Of a stretch of DNA of 64,000 nucleotides, positions 18,798-28,970 are shown in pieces. The stretch lies in assembly GCA_020746105.1 (NCBI GenBank), contig CM036657.1, positions 4,569,352 to 4,633,351 on the forward strand, in the 5' to 3' direction. Each line of letters starts with the position of its first letter. Position 1 is the first letter of the stretch. The notes below the pieces were generated by a model that did no database searches, was not told the DNA's origin, and saw only the letters and a list, made by a program, of their open reading frames with translations. The translations under genes and the position numbers were made by a program. The stretch comes from Trogon surrucura (lineage: Eukaryota; Chordata; Aves; Trogoniformes; Trogonidae).

Positions 18798-20068
18798 CGG
18801 AGGACAAGAAGCAGTACGCTCTGTTCACTGATGGGTCTTGTCACGTTGTGGGAAAGCATCGAAGATGGAAGGCTGCTGTGTGGAACCCCACCCGGCAAGT
18901 TGCTGAAACCGCTGAAGGGGAGGGTGAATTGAGTCAATTTGCAGAGGTAAAAGCCATTCAGCTGGCTTTAGATATTGCTGAGCGGGAAAAGTGGCCAGTC
19001 CTCTATCTCTACACTGACTCGTGGATGGTGGCAAATGCTCTGTGGGGGTGGTTACAGCAGTGGAAGCAGAATAACTGGCGACGCAGGGGTAGGCCCATGT
19101 GGGCTGCCGAACTGTGGCAAGATATTACTGCTCGGATGGAGAACCTGGTTGTGAAAGTACATCATGTAGATGCCCACATACCCAAGAATCGAGCCACAGA
19201 AGAGCACCTAAACAACCAGCAGGTGGATCGGGCTGCTAAGATCCAAGTGTCTCAGGTGGACTTGGACTGGCAGCACAAGGGTGAATTGTTCATAGCTCGG
19301 TGGGCCCATGACTCCTCAGACCGTCAGGGAAGGGATGCGACACACAGATGGGCTCGTGATCGAGGAGTGGACCTGACCATGGATGCTATCGCACAGGTTA
19401 TCCATGAATGTGAAACGTGTGCTACAATCAAGAAGGCCAAGCGGGTAAAGCCTTTGTGGTATGGAGGGCGATGGATGAAATACAGATATGGGGAGGCGTG
19501 GCAGGTTGACTCTATTACGCTCCCACTAACTCGTCAAGGCAAACACCATGTACTCGCAATGTTGGAGACAACCACCGGATGGCTGGAGACATACGCTGTG
19601 CCCCATGCCACTGCTCGGAACACCATCTTGGGCCTTGAAAAACAGGTACTGTGGTGACAAGGCACACTGGAGAGGATTGAGTTAGATAATGGGACTCATT
19701 TCTGGAACAGCCTCATTGACACCTGGGCCAAAGAGCACGGCATTGAGTGGGTGTACCACATCCCATATCATGCTCCAGCCTCTGGGAAAATTGAACGGCA
19801 CAGTGGATTTTTGAAGACTACATTGACAGCAATGGGTGATGGAACCTTCAAACACTGGGGGACCAATTTAGCAAAGGCCACATGGTTAGTCAACACTAGA
19901 GGGTCTTCCAATAGAGCTGGGCCTTCCCAGTCAAAACTCCCATGTACTGTGGATAGAGATAAAGTCCCTGTTGTGTGTATGAGGAACATGTTGGGGAAGA
20001 CGGTATGGGTTAGCCCGGCCTCAGGGGGATTGCTTTTGCTCAGGGACCTGGGTGTACTTGGTGGGTAA
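18798..20068 (+). pseudogene. pol: ERVL pol: RNase H and integrase
   Basis: The frame begins with RNase H (FTDGSCHVVG, then YTDSWMVAN and the HHVDAH block) and continues into integrase. There the zinc finger reads DRQGRD where the family has H at the second position, followed by HECETC. The catalytic core has WQVDSITLPL (first Asp), ELDNGTHF (second Asp) and ASGKIERHSGFLK (Glu). One TGA at 19655, probably a CpG-type CGA change, separates core halves in the same frame. RT and everything upstream are missing apart from short pieces left of the nested CR1. No env follows, as usual for ERVL. Confidence 0.85.
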
Positions 20069-20640
20069 TGCAAAAGGATGGGGATGTTCGGTGTGTACCC
20101 CAAGGGGATTTAACTGTGGGAGAGAATAGCCAGTGAACTAAACCATATGATGTTAACTGATAAATTACCCTGCCAATGTATGTCATCACTGCTGCTGTTG
20201 TTATGTGTTATGTTGATTAATATTACAGTAAGAACGACCCAGGCTAATAAAGGATACACTACAATGAAAACGAGGGAAAGACAGCGATAAGGGAACCTTG
20301 AGGTGGCACCCAGTGTCTTCCCTAAGACGATGTCTTCAAGCTTCAGACCGTGGGCACAGGCCGTGCCAAATACGGTGTGAGTTCTGGATGAAGTATACAA
20401 CAATCAAGCACCATTCTCCCCTACCCTGAAGAATTGTTACAATGAATGGAACCTCAAAGCCATGGCCTGCATGAATTCAAGGGATACACTGGAGGGGGGA
20501 GGGGGTACATAGATTAAGAGAATGGTATCTGTATATGTGCATGTGTGCATATATATATATATATGACAAGAAAGCTAGTGATAAATGTAGAGTGTAAGAT
20601 CTGAGCATGACGTAGATGGTATAGAATAAGGGGTGGATAA
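20069..20640 (+). other. ERVL 3' untranslated region
   Basis: Non-coding sequence between pol and the 3' LTR. It contains a purine block GGAGGGGGGAGGGGG (about 20490), an alternating CATATATATATATATATG tract (about 20550-20567), and a second purine run AGAATAAGGGGTGGATAA abutting the LTR, the likely polypurine tract. Confidence 0.55.
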
Positions 20641-21096
20641 TGTACTGGGTTCAGCTAGAATAGGGTTCATTTTAACTGGAGGCTGGGAGCTGGGCATAGC
20701 TGGGATAGTTGAACCAAACTAGCCACTGGCCAAGGGGATATTTGATACCATCATGATGTCATGCTTGGGGTATACAGAGGGAGCTGACCAGGGCGGGGGT
20801 CTCTCTCTCTTTCCCACCTCTCAGTCTGAGAGCTTGAGTCGCTGGGTTCTGAGTGGTGAGACGTCCGCGTTACATATTACTTGCGCTATATCTGATTAAA
20901 CACTACTGTTATTTCACTGTTATTGTTATCATTCATGTTTCATCATTAAAACAAACTGTTTTTATCTCAATCCCACAAGGCTCTGCCTACTGCTCCTTCC
21001 GGGCTCTCCTCCTCACTCCCGGTAGGGGGGGAAGCGAGGGAGCGACTGCATGGTTCCTTTGTCTTTCCCTGTGGGCAGTCGGCTTGAACCACAACA
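20641..21096 (+). mobile_element. 3' LTR of the ERVL element
   Basis: It starts TGTACTGGG right after a purine run and ends AACCACAACA (456 bases). GGTATACAG and GATTAAACAC lie in the promoter and poly(A) regions. It shares layout but not close identity with the solo LTRs at 14446 and 15042, so these are three ERVL-like subfamilies. The right flank is CR1 sequence; the matching left flank was not found, so the element is 5' truncated or rearranged. Confidence 0.75.
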
Positions 21097-21453
21097 GTGC
21101 CCTAATGGCAGAAGACACAGAGAAGGGCAGAGTTATTGAATGTCTTCTTTGCTTCAGTCTTCACGGCAAAAGCCAGCTCTCATGAAACCTGGACCCTGGA
21201 GGTAAATGAAAAGGTCTGGAGAGAGGAAGAATTTCCCTCAGTAGAGGAGGACTAGGTTAGAGATCAATTAGCCAAACTGGACATCCAGAAATCCATGGGC
21301 CCTGATGGGATGCACCCACGAGTGCTGAGGGAGCTGGCGGATGTTATTGCTGGGCCACTCTCCATCATCTCTGAAAGGTCATGGAGAACAGGAGAGGTGC
21401 CTGAGAACTGGAGGAAGGCCAATGTCATTCCAGTCTTCAAAAAGGGCAAGAAG
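21097..21453 (+). mobile_element. Internal CR1 ORF2 fragment
   Basis: The plus-strand translation gives the CR1 linker between endonuclease and RT (MAEDTEK, LLNVFFASVFT-like) and [16 protein letters not shown], then RTGEVPENWRKANVIPVFKKGK. It has a TAG where EDWV is expected (about 21253). Both ends are cut: the left by the ERVL LTR and the right at 21453 by unrelated sequence. There is no 3' tail. Confidence 0.85.
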
Positions 21454-23242
21454 TATAACCCAGTGTTGCATTAAAAGGAGAGAGGCAACAATTCCTGCTG
21501 CAAATCAGTTTGACAGAAGCTAAACCCACTTGTGTTCCAACTTGTCCTCAGATATCAGAGGGGCTGGGGGCAGCTAGGCTTAGGTTCTGAGTTATGCCCA
21601 ATTCCATGTTATTAACGTGACATGCCCAATTGCCTTCGATCTGGCAATGTCCCTGGAATTACACAGCCAGCCTTCACAAGGGTGGCAATATGCATCTTCG
21701 ATCCGACGGCATCCCTGGGGTTATGAGGCTATCAGGGATTCACGCGGTCAGATCGGAATCAAATACTCACATGGCCGAACTCTGTGGATAAAGGGTCATC
21801 AGGGACTCACTCGATCAGATCGAAATTAAATAGAATTTATTCAAGCAACAGATACACAAATTCGTTTTGATTGCCGGTCATAGTGACTGATTGCAAAGCA
21901 CGTGCAAAAGTTACAGATGTAATAGATTATGAGCAGCTCTACAAAGATTTCCTAAGTATCCCAGGGCAGCACTTGGTGAGACCAAGTGTTTGGACCTTAC
22001 CCAAAGCCGTCCCTATGGGAGGGAAGAGAGGCTCGGCCCATCGACTGATCCCAGAAGTCAGAGGTGGTCTATGGCGGTAGCTTCCCTGATGCCCCCCTCT
22101 CTTGGGCTGTTTTTATATTTGTTACCTTTCAGATGGAGCTTGAGTGACTCTAGTCATGCATATCTTTATTGTGATTGGTGTTAATTTTCCTCGCTTTACG
22201 TTTAAAGGTATAGACTGGAAAAATTCAATGCACAACCTCAGTGAGGGGTGGTCACACCTCAGAGACGGGTAGCTTTTGGGATGCAAGTGTGTTTTGGTAT
22301 TATAATGAGATTATAATGAGCATAGTTCACCCAAAGAACAGCACCTATCAAAAGATGATAGACTCTTGGCCCAGGATAGTAAATGTGCAGTCACTGGCTC
22401 CTTGATGTTTCCAGGTTCCTTTGTGTTCACAGAGCTTGACCACGGTATCTCCACAACGTTCCACGCTCCGTGGGATTTCCTCTAAGGGACAGAACATTAA
22501 GCTGCCTTAATGCTACCGGTCTCTAAGTTTGTTTTGGAAATCTTTGTGGGGGGACCTCCTTATGCACCAGCTGCACATTGTCCTGGAAGCTTTTTCTATG
22601 TTCCGATATGTGAACAATGCTATGTAGGCAATTAAGTGATTTTAGATAATTATCCCACATCAAATGCCGTGAGAATGGTTATTTTTTGAGGCCTAAGTGC
22701 TCTGGAAATGTTTTAGTCAAGATGGTTGCCTTGCAGATAGAACTAAAGTTTAGGCAAAGGTGCCTTAATCCCACAGACACCTTCTTGATAAGAATTGCGC
22801 TTTCACCTTTTGGTGAGAAATACCCGGGATAGTATTTTGCTAACATTATCATATATTAGCGCTGTTGCGGTGAGTGTATTTATCAACGCCAATCCCAAAT
22901 CTGCTATATCTGTTGCTTTAATAAATTACCTATTCTTTACTGTCTTGCAAATTGTCTCAGTGTAAGTCCTTAACAGAGCTCTGGAACAGGCAAGCGTTAG
23001 CTCTGGTAAATGGCCTCCCTCGGCCACATACCCTTTCACGTGACAAACTGTTGGGGTATATATAGCCTATTTACTAAACATGATGTGGATTTTTTTGTAA
23101 ATTGGTTCAGATGTCAAAGAACTAGTGTGCATAATGTGCTATCAGTAGCCTTCAATCTGTTTTCCATAAATTCCAGATTGCAGTGACAGATAAAGTAGAA
23201 CTAGAAACAGAAAAGTCAAACAAATGCAAACTCACAGATCCA
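21454..23242. repeat. LTR-like region with a repeated 35-bp motif
   Basis: I find no gene here. Two 35-base copies beginning ATCAGGGA (21731-21765 and 21798-21832) differ at five positions. The left part has ATTTATTCAAGCAACAGATACAC (about 21835), and near 22920 a related motif (TTTATTAAAGCAACAGATA) occurs on the minus strand. Both look like LTR poly(A)/U5 areas in opposite orientation. The block probably holds two degenerate ERV1-like LTRs, the right one possibly belonging to the env pseudogene beyond it. Boundaries are not resolved. Confidence 0.4.
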
Positions 23243-23247
23243 CTATC

Positions 23248-23433
23248 ATAGAATCATAGAATGGCCTAGGATGGAAGGGACCTTAGAGATCATTTTAATC
23301 CAACCTCCCTATCGTGGGCAGGGATGTCACCTCTCGACTAGGTCAGGCAACATGTGAGAACCGAACAGGAATCGAACCCGCGACATTTGGTGTTTCAAGC
23401 ACCATGCTCAACCCAATGAGCTAAACCAGCCCT
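23248..23433 (-). repeat. tRNA-Ile-derived SINE with CR1-like tail
   Basis: This is a full-length minus-strand copy with A box TAGCTCATTGGG, B box GGTTCGATTCC, the shared body and a CR1-type tail with two ATTCTATG units. CTATC flanks it on both sides (23243-23247 and 23434-23438), a 5-bp target duplication. It lies just beyond the 3' end of the env pseudogene. Confidence 0.88.
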
Positions 23434-24646
23434 CTATCAGTTGCTTAAGTGGAAGGGCACCATAACAAAAATCAGACAATTATTTTACACATTCAAAATA
23501 ATCACAAAGGCCAAGCACACATAATCCACCCAGTGACTATAGTCACTCAAGCTTCACAAAATTTTCAGGTAAATTGGGCACATCACACACACTCTCATGA
23601 TGAGGATCATCGAGTATGGGCACATTTTGTGAAGGTGTCAAATGGATAAAACTTTTCATAATAATCCAAAGTTTAACATACAAAGCAATAATCAAGATAA
23701 AACACAATACAGTAAGGGTTAAGAAAACAAAAACAGGATAAAGCATCTTGTTTAGGATTCCTGTAGCAGTTGGCGACCATCCAAAGAGAGTGTTCCACCA
23801 CTGGTGTTCTCCATCTTTCTTCACTTGTTCCAGCACCTGGTGTATTTCTTCTGCATCATGATGGACAGTCACCAGAGTCCTTCATTCATTCTCTCGAGCT
23901 TGTTTCAGTAGTCGTTTCAAGTCCTCATGTCGTAGCAATTTCTTCACTAGCATAAAGTTCATTCCAGTAGGGGTAAAAAATAAATTATGAATCAACATAT
24001 AATAAAATTACAACAATTAATATTATAAGATCACAAAGGGTTCTCAGGCACACAACCCCTTTCCTTATATATATATACTAGTATAGTCTCTGAGCTTCCT
24101 CAAGGTAAATTTCAAAGTAACAAATATTTTGTTGAGCCCGTACTCTATGTTCTCTCGAACAGAGCACAGTTCCAAAATGATTTAACCCCAGAGCAATAAT
24201 TGGGTATATGGTAAATACTGGAGCATTGTGTACGGTCAAAACCAAAGCAGTGGCTTTACTATCAGTTGGATCATAGGTAAAATTAACTAAGAACCACCAG
24301 GATTGAAAATTTTTCTCAAATTCAATTGCATTATCCCAGATTATCTTCCAAATTTCAGTAGGCAAGGTATCTTTTTCACCTTCTCTTGTAATTGCAGCTG
24401 CCATTGATTGCATCCACAGCTGAGCCTGGACACAGCTGAGAGCTAGAGAAATGTTATGTTGGGTCACATCAAGAGCATTCACAATTTCCTAGTGGTCTTT
24501 TTCATTAAATTCACCCCATTGTGATAGTAGGTCTGATAGAACCTATTGGTTGGTTCCCAAAGCCAAAAGGGAAGATTATAAAGGATGTTTTAATTGGTTT
24601 AAATCACCAGTTGTTGTGACCAGCTTATTTGCAAGTACTTCAGCAT

Positions 24647-25798
24647 TGTTTTGGTTTGGCCTGGCCGGATTTCGGCGGCGGTGGGGGGGAGCTGCAGGGT
24701 GGCTTCAGCAAGAAGCTGCTAGAAACTCCCCGAGTTTGATAGAGCCAATGCCAGCCGGCTGCAAAGAGGGACCTGCCGCTGGCCAGGGCTGAGCCTATCA
24801 GTAAAGTAATACGGGAGGAACGCATACGTGAAAACATATTTAAGAACGGGGAAAAGAACTGCGCCATAACAGCTGGCACAGAGATGGAGGAGTGAGAAGA
24901 AGGAGGGGGGGAGGATGAGCTCCAGGAGCCGGAGCAGAGAGAGTCCCCTGGGTCTGTGGTGAAGACCATGGTGAAGCAGGTTGCCCCCCTGCAGCCCATG
25001 GGCGAGGTGCAGATGTCCACCGTGAGGATCACCGCGTAGATGTCCACCGTGTAGAGGACTCCACGCCGTGTGGGTGGATGCCTGAAAGGGGACTGTAGCC
25101 CGTGGGAAGCCCGCATCAGAGCAAGTCGCTGCCGGAACCTGTAGCCCGTGGAAGAGAGGAATGCTCACGCTGGAGCAGGTTGGCCGGTGGGACTTTTGGG
25201 ATGCTGCGGATGGCTCACGCTGGAGCAGTTTCCCCTGAAGGACTGCACCTCAGACTCACGAGGGGTGGGCTGCCCCTTGTGAGGTGTCTCATGTTGGGCA
25301 GTTTGTGATGAATTGCCCTTCGTGAGGCAACTCACGTCAGAGAAGAGAGCGTGAAGCTTGTCTCCCGTGAGAGGGACCCCACAATGGCCCTGGGGAAGAG
25401 TGAAGAGTCCTCCTCTGGAGTGAAAACAACGTCGGATGAACTGACCGTAACCCCCATTCCCTGTCCCCCTGTGCTGCTCGGGGGGAGGAGGTGGAGAAAC
25501 CGGGATTGATGTTAAGCCCGGGAAGAAGGGAGGGATGGGGCGAAGGTGTTCTGTTTAAGATCTGTTTGCTCTTTCTCACTTCTCACTACTCCTCTCTGAT
25601 TAGTTCTTTTAATAAATGTACCTAATTTCCCCAAAACTGAGTCTGTTTTGCCCGGGACGGTAAATGAGGGTGATCTCCCTGTCCTTATCTCAAACCCTGA
25701 ATCCTTGGAAATATTTTCTCCCCCTGTCTAGCCGTGAAGGGGGAGTGAGAGAGCGGCTGTGTGGGTACCTGGCGGCTGGCCAGGGTCAAACCACCACA
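24647..25798 (+). mobile_element. Solo 1.15-kb ERVL-type LTR
   Basis: It starts TGTTTTGGTTTGG and ends AAACCACCACA (1152 bases). AGCAT at 24642-24646 and 25799-25803 is a perfect 5-bp target duplication. TTTTAATAAATG near 25608 is the likely poly(A) signal. The interior is GC-rich with repeated CTCACGCTGGAGCAG units (about 25163 and 25208). Open frames in it recur in the sister copies at 29072 and 58830 only as non-conserved shadows. Confidence 0.92.
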
Positions 25799-26016
25799 AG
25801 CATCTATCCCAGCCCGGTTCCCAAAATACCGGTTACGGCTCTCTCTGATTGTTTTGGAGAGGTGAGGGTTCATCTGTTTAACCACACTAACCATCCTGCA
25901 TAGAATGTACTCAGGAATGGTGAGTAGGTGGGTTTAATTACAGAGATGTTGCTCTCTATTAATAGCTCTACTCATTTGAGAGAATACTGTTGATTAAATA
26001 ACACTTGCTGTTGACT

Positions 26017-26420
26017 TGTCTAGAGGGGTCCCTTCGGAGAGCCGGCCAAGTTAACGACCATCACACCAATATGGCTACAGATCGTCCTCACTTTATTGCT
26101 CCAGACAGCTCAATATATACAGTTCAGCAGTGTCCCCGCGCCTGCCCCTTAACAGAGTTGGTCAGTTACAGGTTTACACGCGCCAGCGTTTTATTGGGTA
26201 GTGCCATTCCACTATGCAAGCGGTTCTCGCCCCCCCTTCTCCCCCCGGGGCCAGCACCTCCAGCCAAGCATCTCGCAAAGCTCTCACAAAACAGATAAAA
26301 CCTCCTCCTCCCCGTGTTCCAAGGCAGCTTCAAGGACAGAGCCTTTGTTTAGGCCTAAACTGGGTTGTCCACACTTTTAAAGTTATACCGCACCTCTGCT
26401 CCACAAGAAATTCCTCTACA
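26017..26420 (-). mobile_element. Solo LTR, ERV1-like (4-bp duplication)
   Basis: On the minus strand it runs TGTAGAGGAATTTC to CCCCTCTAGACA. GACT flanks it (26013-26016 and 26421-26424), a 4-bp duplication as made by gammaretrovirus-like integrases. GCAATAAAG (about 26090 on this strand) is the poly(A) signal. A sister copy lies at 41655-42033. It interrupts the env pseudogene. Confidence 0.85.
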
Positions 26421-27248
26421 GACTTGTGTTTTTAATTATATAAAGAGCAATGTTAAAGATGTATGGAGTTAGATTAATGGTAGGCTGAGTTGATAAGTTT
26501 TCAGAAATTTGAGGTGACAGAGGCATCTTGTTCTTCTCTATTGGCTTGGATGTCGACAGGAATGTCGCATTATCAATCGTAAATTCAAATAATAACTCTG
26601 TGCCTTTGTTACCCCAAATACAATAGGCAATTATAAATTTGAAAAAAGTGAAATTGTACAAACAATCCAAACTTGGTTCAGTTATTTTATAACACTCGGT
26701 ATTATAATTCTTTGGTTCAAAAGGATCAACATAAATTGTTTTGATTTCAGTCGGTGTATGTATTTTCCTTCCTGGAATGGTTTGGAGTCTGACCATCCAA
26801 GGAGAGTCTTTCCAACCCCATTCATCTTTAGAATTTTATTTTCCTATATAACTAAAGTAACAAGATTTTGGTTTCTTATATTTTGTGGTGTTCCAGTGCT
26901 TTCAGTGCTTGCAGTGGTTCTAAGAGTCATCACCAGGTGTTGTGGTGAGAATAGGTAGATTTCTAACTCCATTTTGTAACATGGTTTCTGTGTGGTTACA
27001 GACAGGTGAAAATGTGCAATTAGTTTAAGCTGTGTAGTTGGATCAGGTTCAATAAGATCTATTTTGAAGTTAAATGACAACTTTATTCTGTGATGCTGCA
27101 ACAGGCAAGCTGCAATGGTGGGTTTTATCAGAATAAGATTGTACCAGCAGTCCCACTCATCAGTAACACAATGCTTTGTAGCAGTTGGTTTGCATGCAGT
27201 TCCTTTCAGGAGTCCTGTGAATACAAGGAAGAAAACATGCTCGGTCAT

Positions 27249-27370
27249 AATGGACCGGCAGCGTTAACCTGAACAATCTTTGGCTTCCCATGCATAGGGA
27301 CTTTTGGGTGTAGTTAGTACCATTGGTACCGTTCCAATCTGAGACATTTTCACTAATACAGGTAGTCTGG
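27249..27370. other. Short spacer between env pseudogene and CR1
   Basis: No feature recognised. It presumably holds residual sequence upstream of env. Confidence 0.3.
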
Positions 27371-28678
27371 TATAAAAACTACAGACCGGTTAGTCTCACT
27401 TCTGTCCCTAGAAAGGTGATGGAACAAATCATTCTGGATGTCATCTCAAAACATGTGGAAGAAAAGAAAGTTACTGGAAGAGATCAACATGGATTCACCA
27501 AGGAGAAATCATGCTTGCCCAATCCGATAGCCTTCTGTGATGCCATAACTGGCTGGTTAGATGAGGGGAGAGCAGTGGATGTCATCTACCTTGACTTCAG
27601 CAAGGCTTTTGACACTGTCTCCCATAACATCCTCATTAGGATACTCAGGGAGTGTGGGTTAGATGAGTGGACAGTGAGGTGAACTGAGAGCTGGTTGAGT
27701 GACAGAGTTCAGAGGGTTCTGATCAATGGATCAGGGACAAGTTGGAGGCCTGTAACCAGTGGTGTTCCCCAGGGGTCAGTACTGGGTTCAGTCTTATTCA
27801 ACATGTTCATCAATGACCTTGATGAGGGGACAGAGTGTATCATCAGCAAATTTGCTGATGGCACAAAACTGGGAGGAGTGGCTGACACACCAGAGGGCTG
27901 TGCTGCCATCCAGGGTGACCTGGACAGGCTGGAATGTTGGACAGAGAGGAACCTAATGAGGTTCAACAAAGGCAAATGTATGGTCCTACACCTGGGAAGG
28001 AACAACCCCATGTATCACTATAAGTTAGGGGTAGACCTGCTGGAAAGCACCCTTGAGGAGAAGTATTTTTGAATCCTGGTAGAATATAAGTTAACCATGA
28101 GTCAGCAATGTGCCCTTGTTGCCAAGAAGGCCAATGATATCCTGGGCTGCATTATGAAGAGTGTGGCCAGTAGGTCAAGGGAGGTTATTCTCCCTGGTGA
28201 GGCCTCATCTGGAGTACTGTGTTCAGTTCTGGGCTCCCCAGTTCAAGAAGTACAAGGAACTACTGGAGAAAGTCCAGCACAGAGTTGCTAAGATGATTAG
28301 GGAACTGGAGTGTCTACCATATGAGGAAAGGCTGAAAGAGCTGGGTCTCTTTAGCTTGGAGAACAGGAGGCTGAGGGGGAAATTCTTCAATGCTTATAAA
28401 TATTTAAAGCGTTGGTGTCAGGAAGATGGGACCAGACTCTTCTTGGTGGTGTCCAGTGACAGGACAAGGGGAGGTGGTCACAAATTGGAAATACTTCTTT
28501 ACTGTGAGGGTAATGGAGCACTGGAACAGGCTGCCCAGAGAGGTTGTGGAGTCTCCATTTCTGTAGACATTCAAAACCCACCTGGACATGTTCCTGTGTG
28601 ATCTGCTCTAGGTAATCCTGATCTGGTAGAACTTCAGAGGTCCCTTCCAACCCCTACTACTCTGTGATTCTGTGATTA
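27371..28678 (+). mobile_element. 5'-truncated CR1 (RT and 3' end)
   Basis: The plus-strand ORF2 fragment starts at [17 protein letters not shown] and continues through [22 protein letters not shown] and [14 protein letters not shown]. The RT catalytic box is FADG, so the second Asp is replaced by Gly. A TGA lies at 27680, a shift or stop at 28070, and a deletion near 28190. It ends in TCTGTGATTCTGTGATT. It is a different subfamily from the 14.9-kb and 55-kb copies. No clear target duplication was found. Confidence 0.88.
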
Positions 28679-28970
28679 TTTATTTGCTATGCAAACCTGA
28701 TATCAGTTGTGCAGGAAGAAGAAGAAGCAGAACAGCATTCTGGTATGCATAAGAGAAAATGTGGCTCCTTGCTTTGACAGAAACCCAAATCTTATTCATC
28801 CAGCTTTAGAAAGTTGTATCGAGTCATCCTGGGGCTGAAACTGTTCTCTAAACAATTTCAAGGCAGTGCAATTTCCACCTGCGCTACATACCCTTTGGAA
28901 ATACAGACCTATACAAGGGAAGCTGCATTGCCACTGTGCACCTACACATTAATTAACTTTTTTAAATAGT
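28679..28970. other. No feature recognised
   Basis: Unique-looking sequence between two CR1 copies; no gene or repeat could be supported. Confidence 0.4.

Larger units (their letters stand above)
23543..27248 (-). pseudogene. env: Retroviral env pseudogene, interrupted by two solo LTRs
   Basis: Right to left: a hydrophobic N-terminus (EHVFFLVFTGLL, 27248) with a cysteine-bearing surface-subunit-like region to about 26425; a piece between the LTRs (25799-26016) that continues in phase across the 24647-25798 LTR into a transmembrane ectodomain (24078-24646, with LALSCVQAQLWMQ and SWWFLVNFTYDP); and a C-terminus with WWNTLFGWSPTATG followed by a membrane span (FVFLTLTVLCFILIIALYV, 23543-23872). 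Stops and shifts occur throughout. The membrane span, signal-peptide look and order support Env; class is not assigned. No pol neighbours it, so it is an isolated env half-provirus. Confidence 0.6.

Noticed and set aside
20548..20567. Short (AT)n tract as a microsatellite or origin
   Set aside because: Too short to stand out; typical of ERVL 3' untranslated sequence.
24640..25168. 149- and 158-codon minus-strand frames in the 1.15-kb LTR and similar frames at 29545-30183 and 59101-59673
   Set aside because: They lie in GC-rich LTR sequence where open frames arise easily; frames shift between the sister copies and show no known domain.
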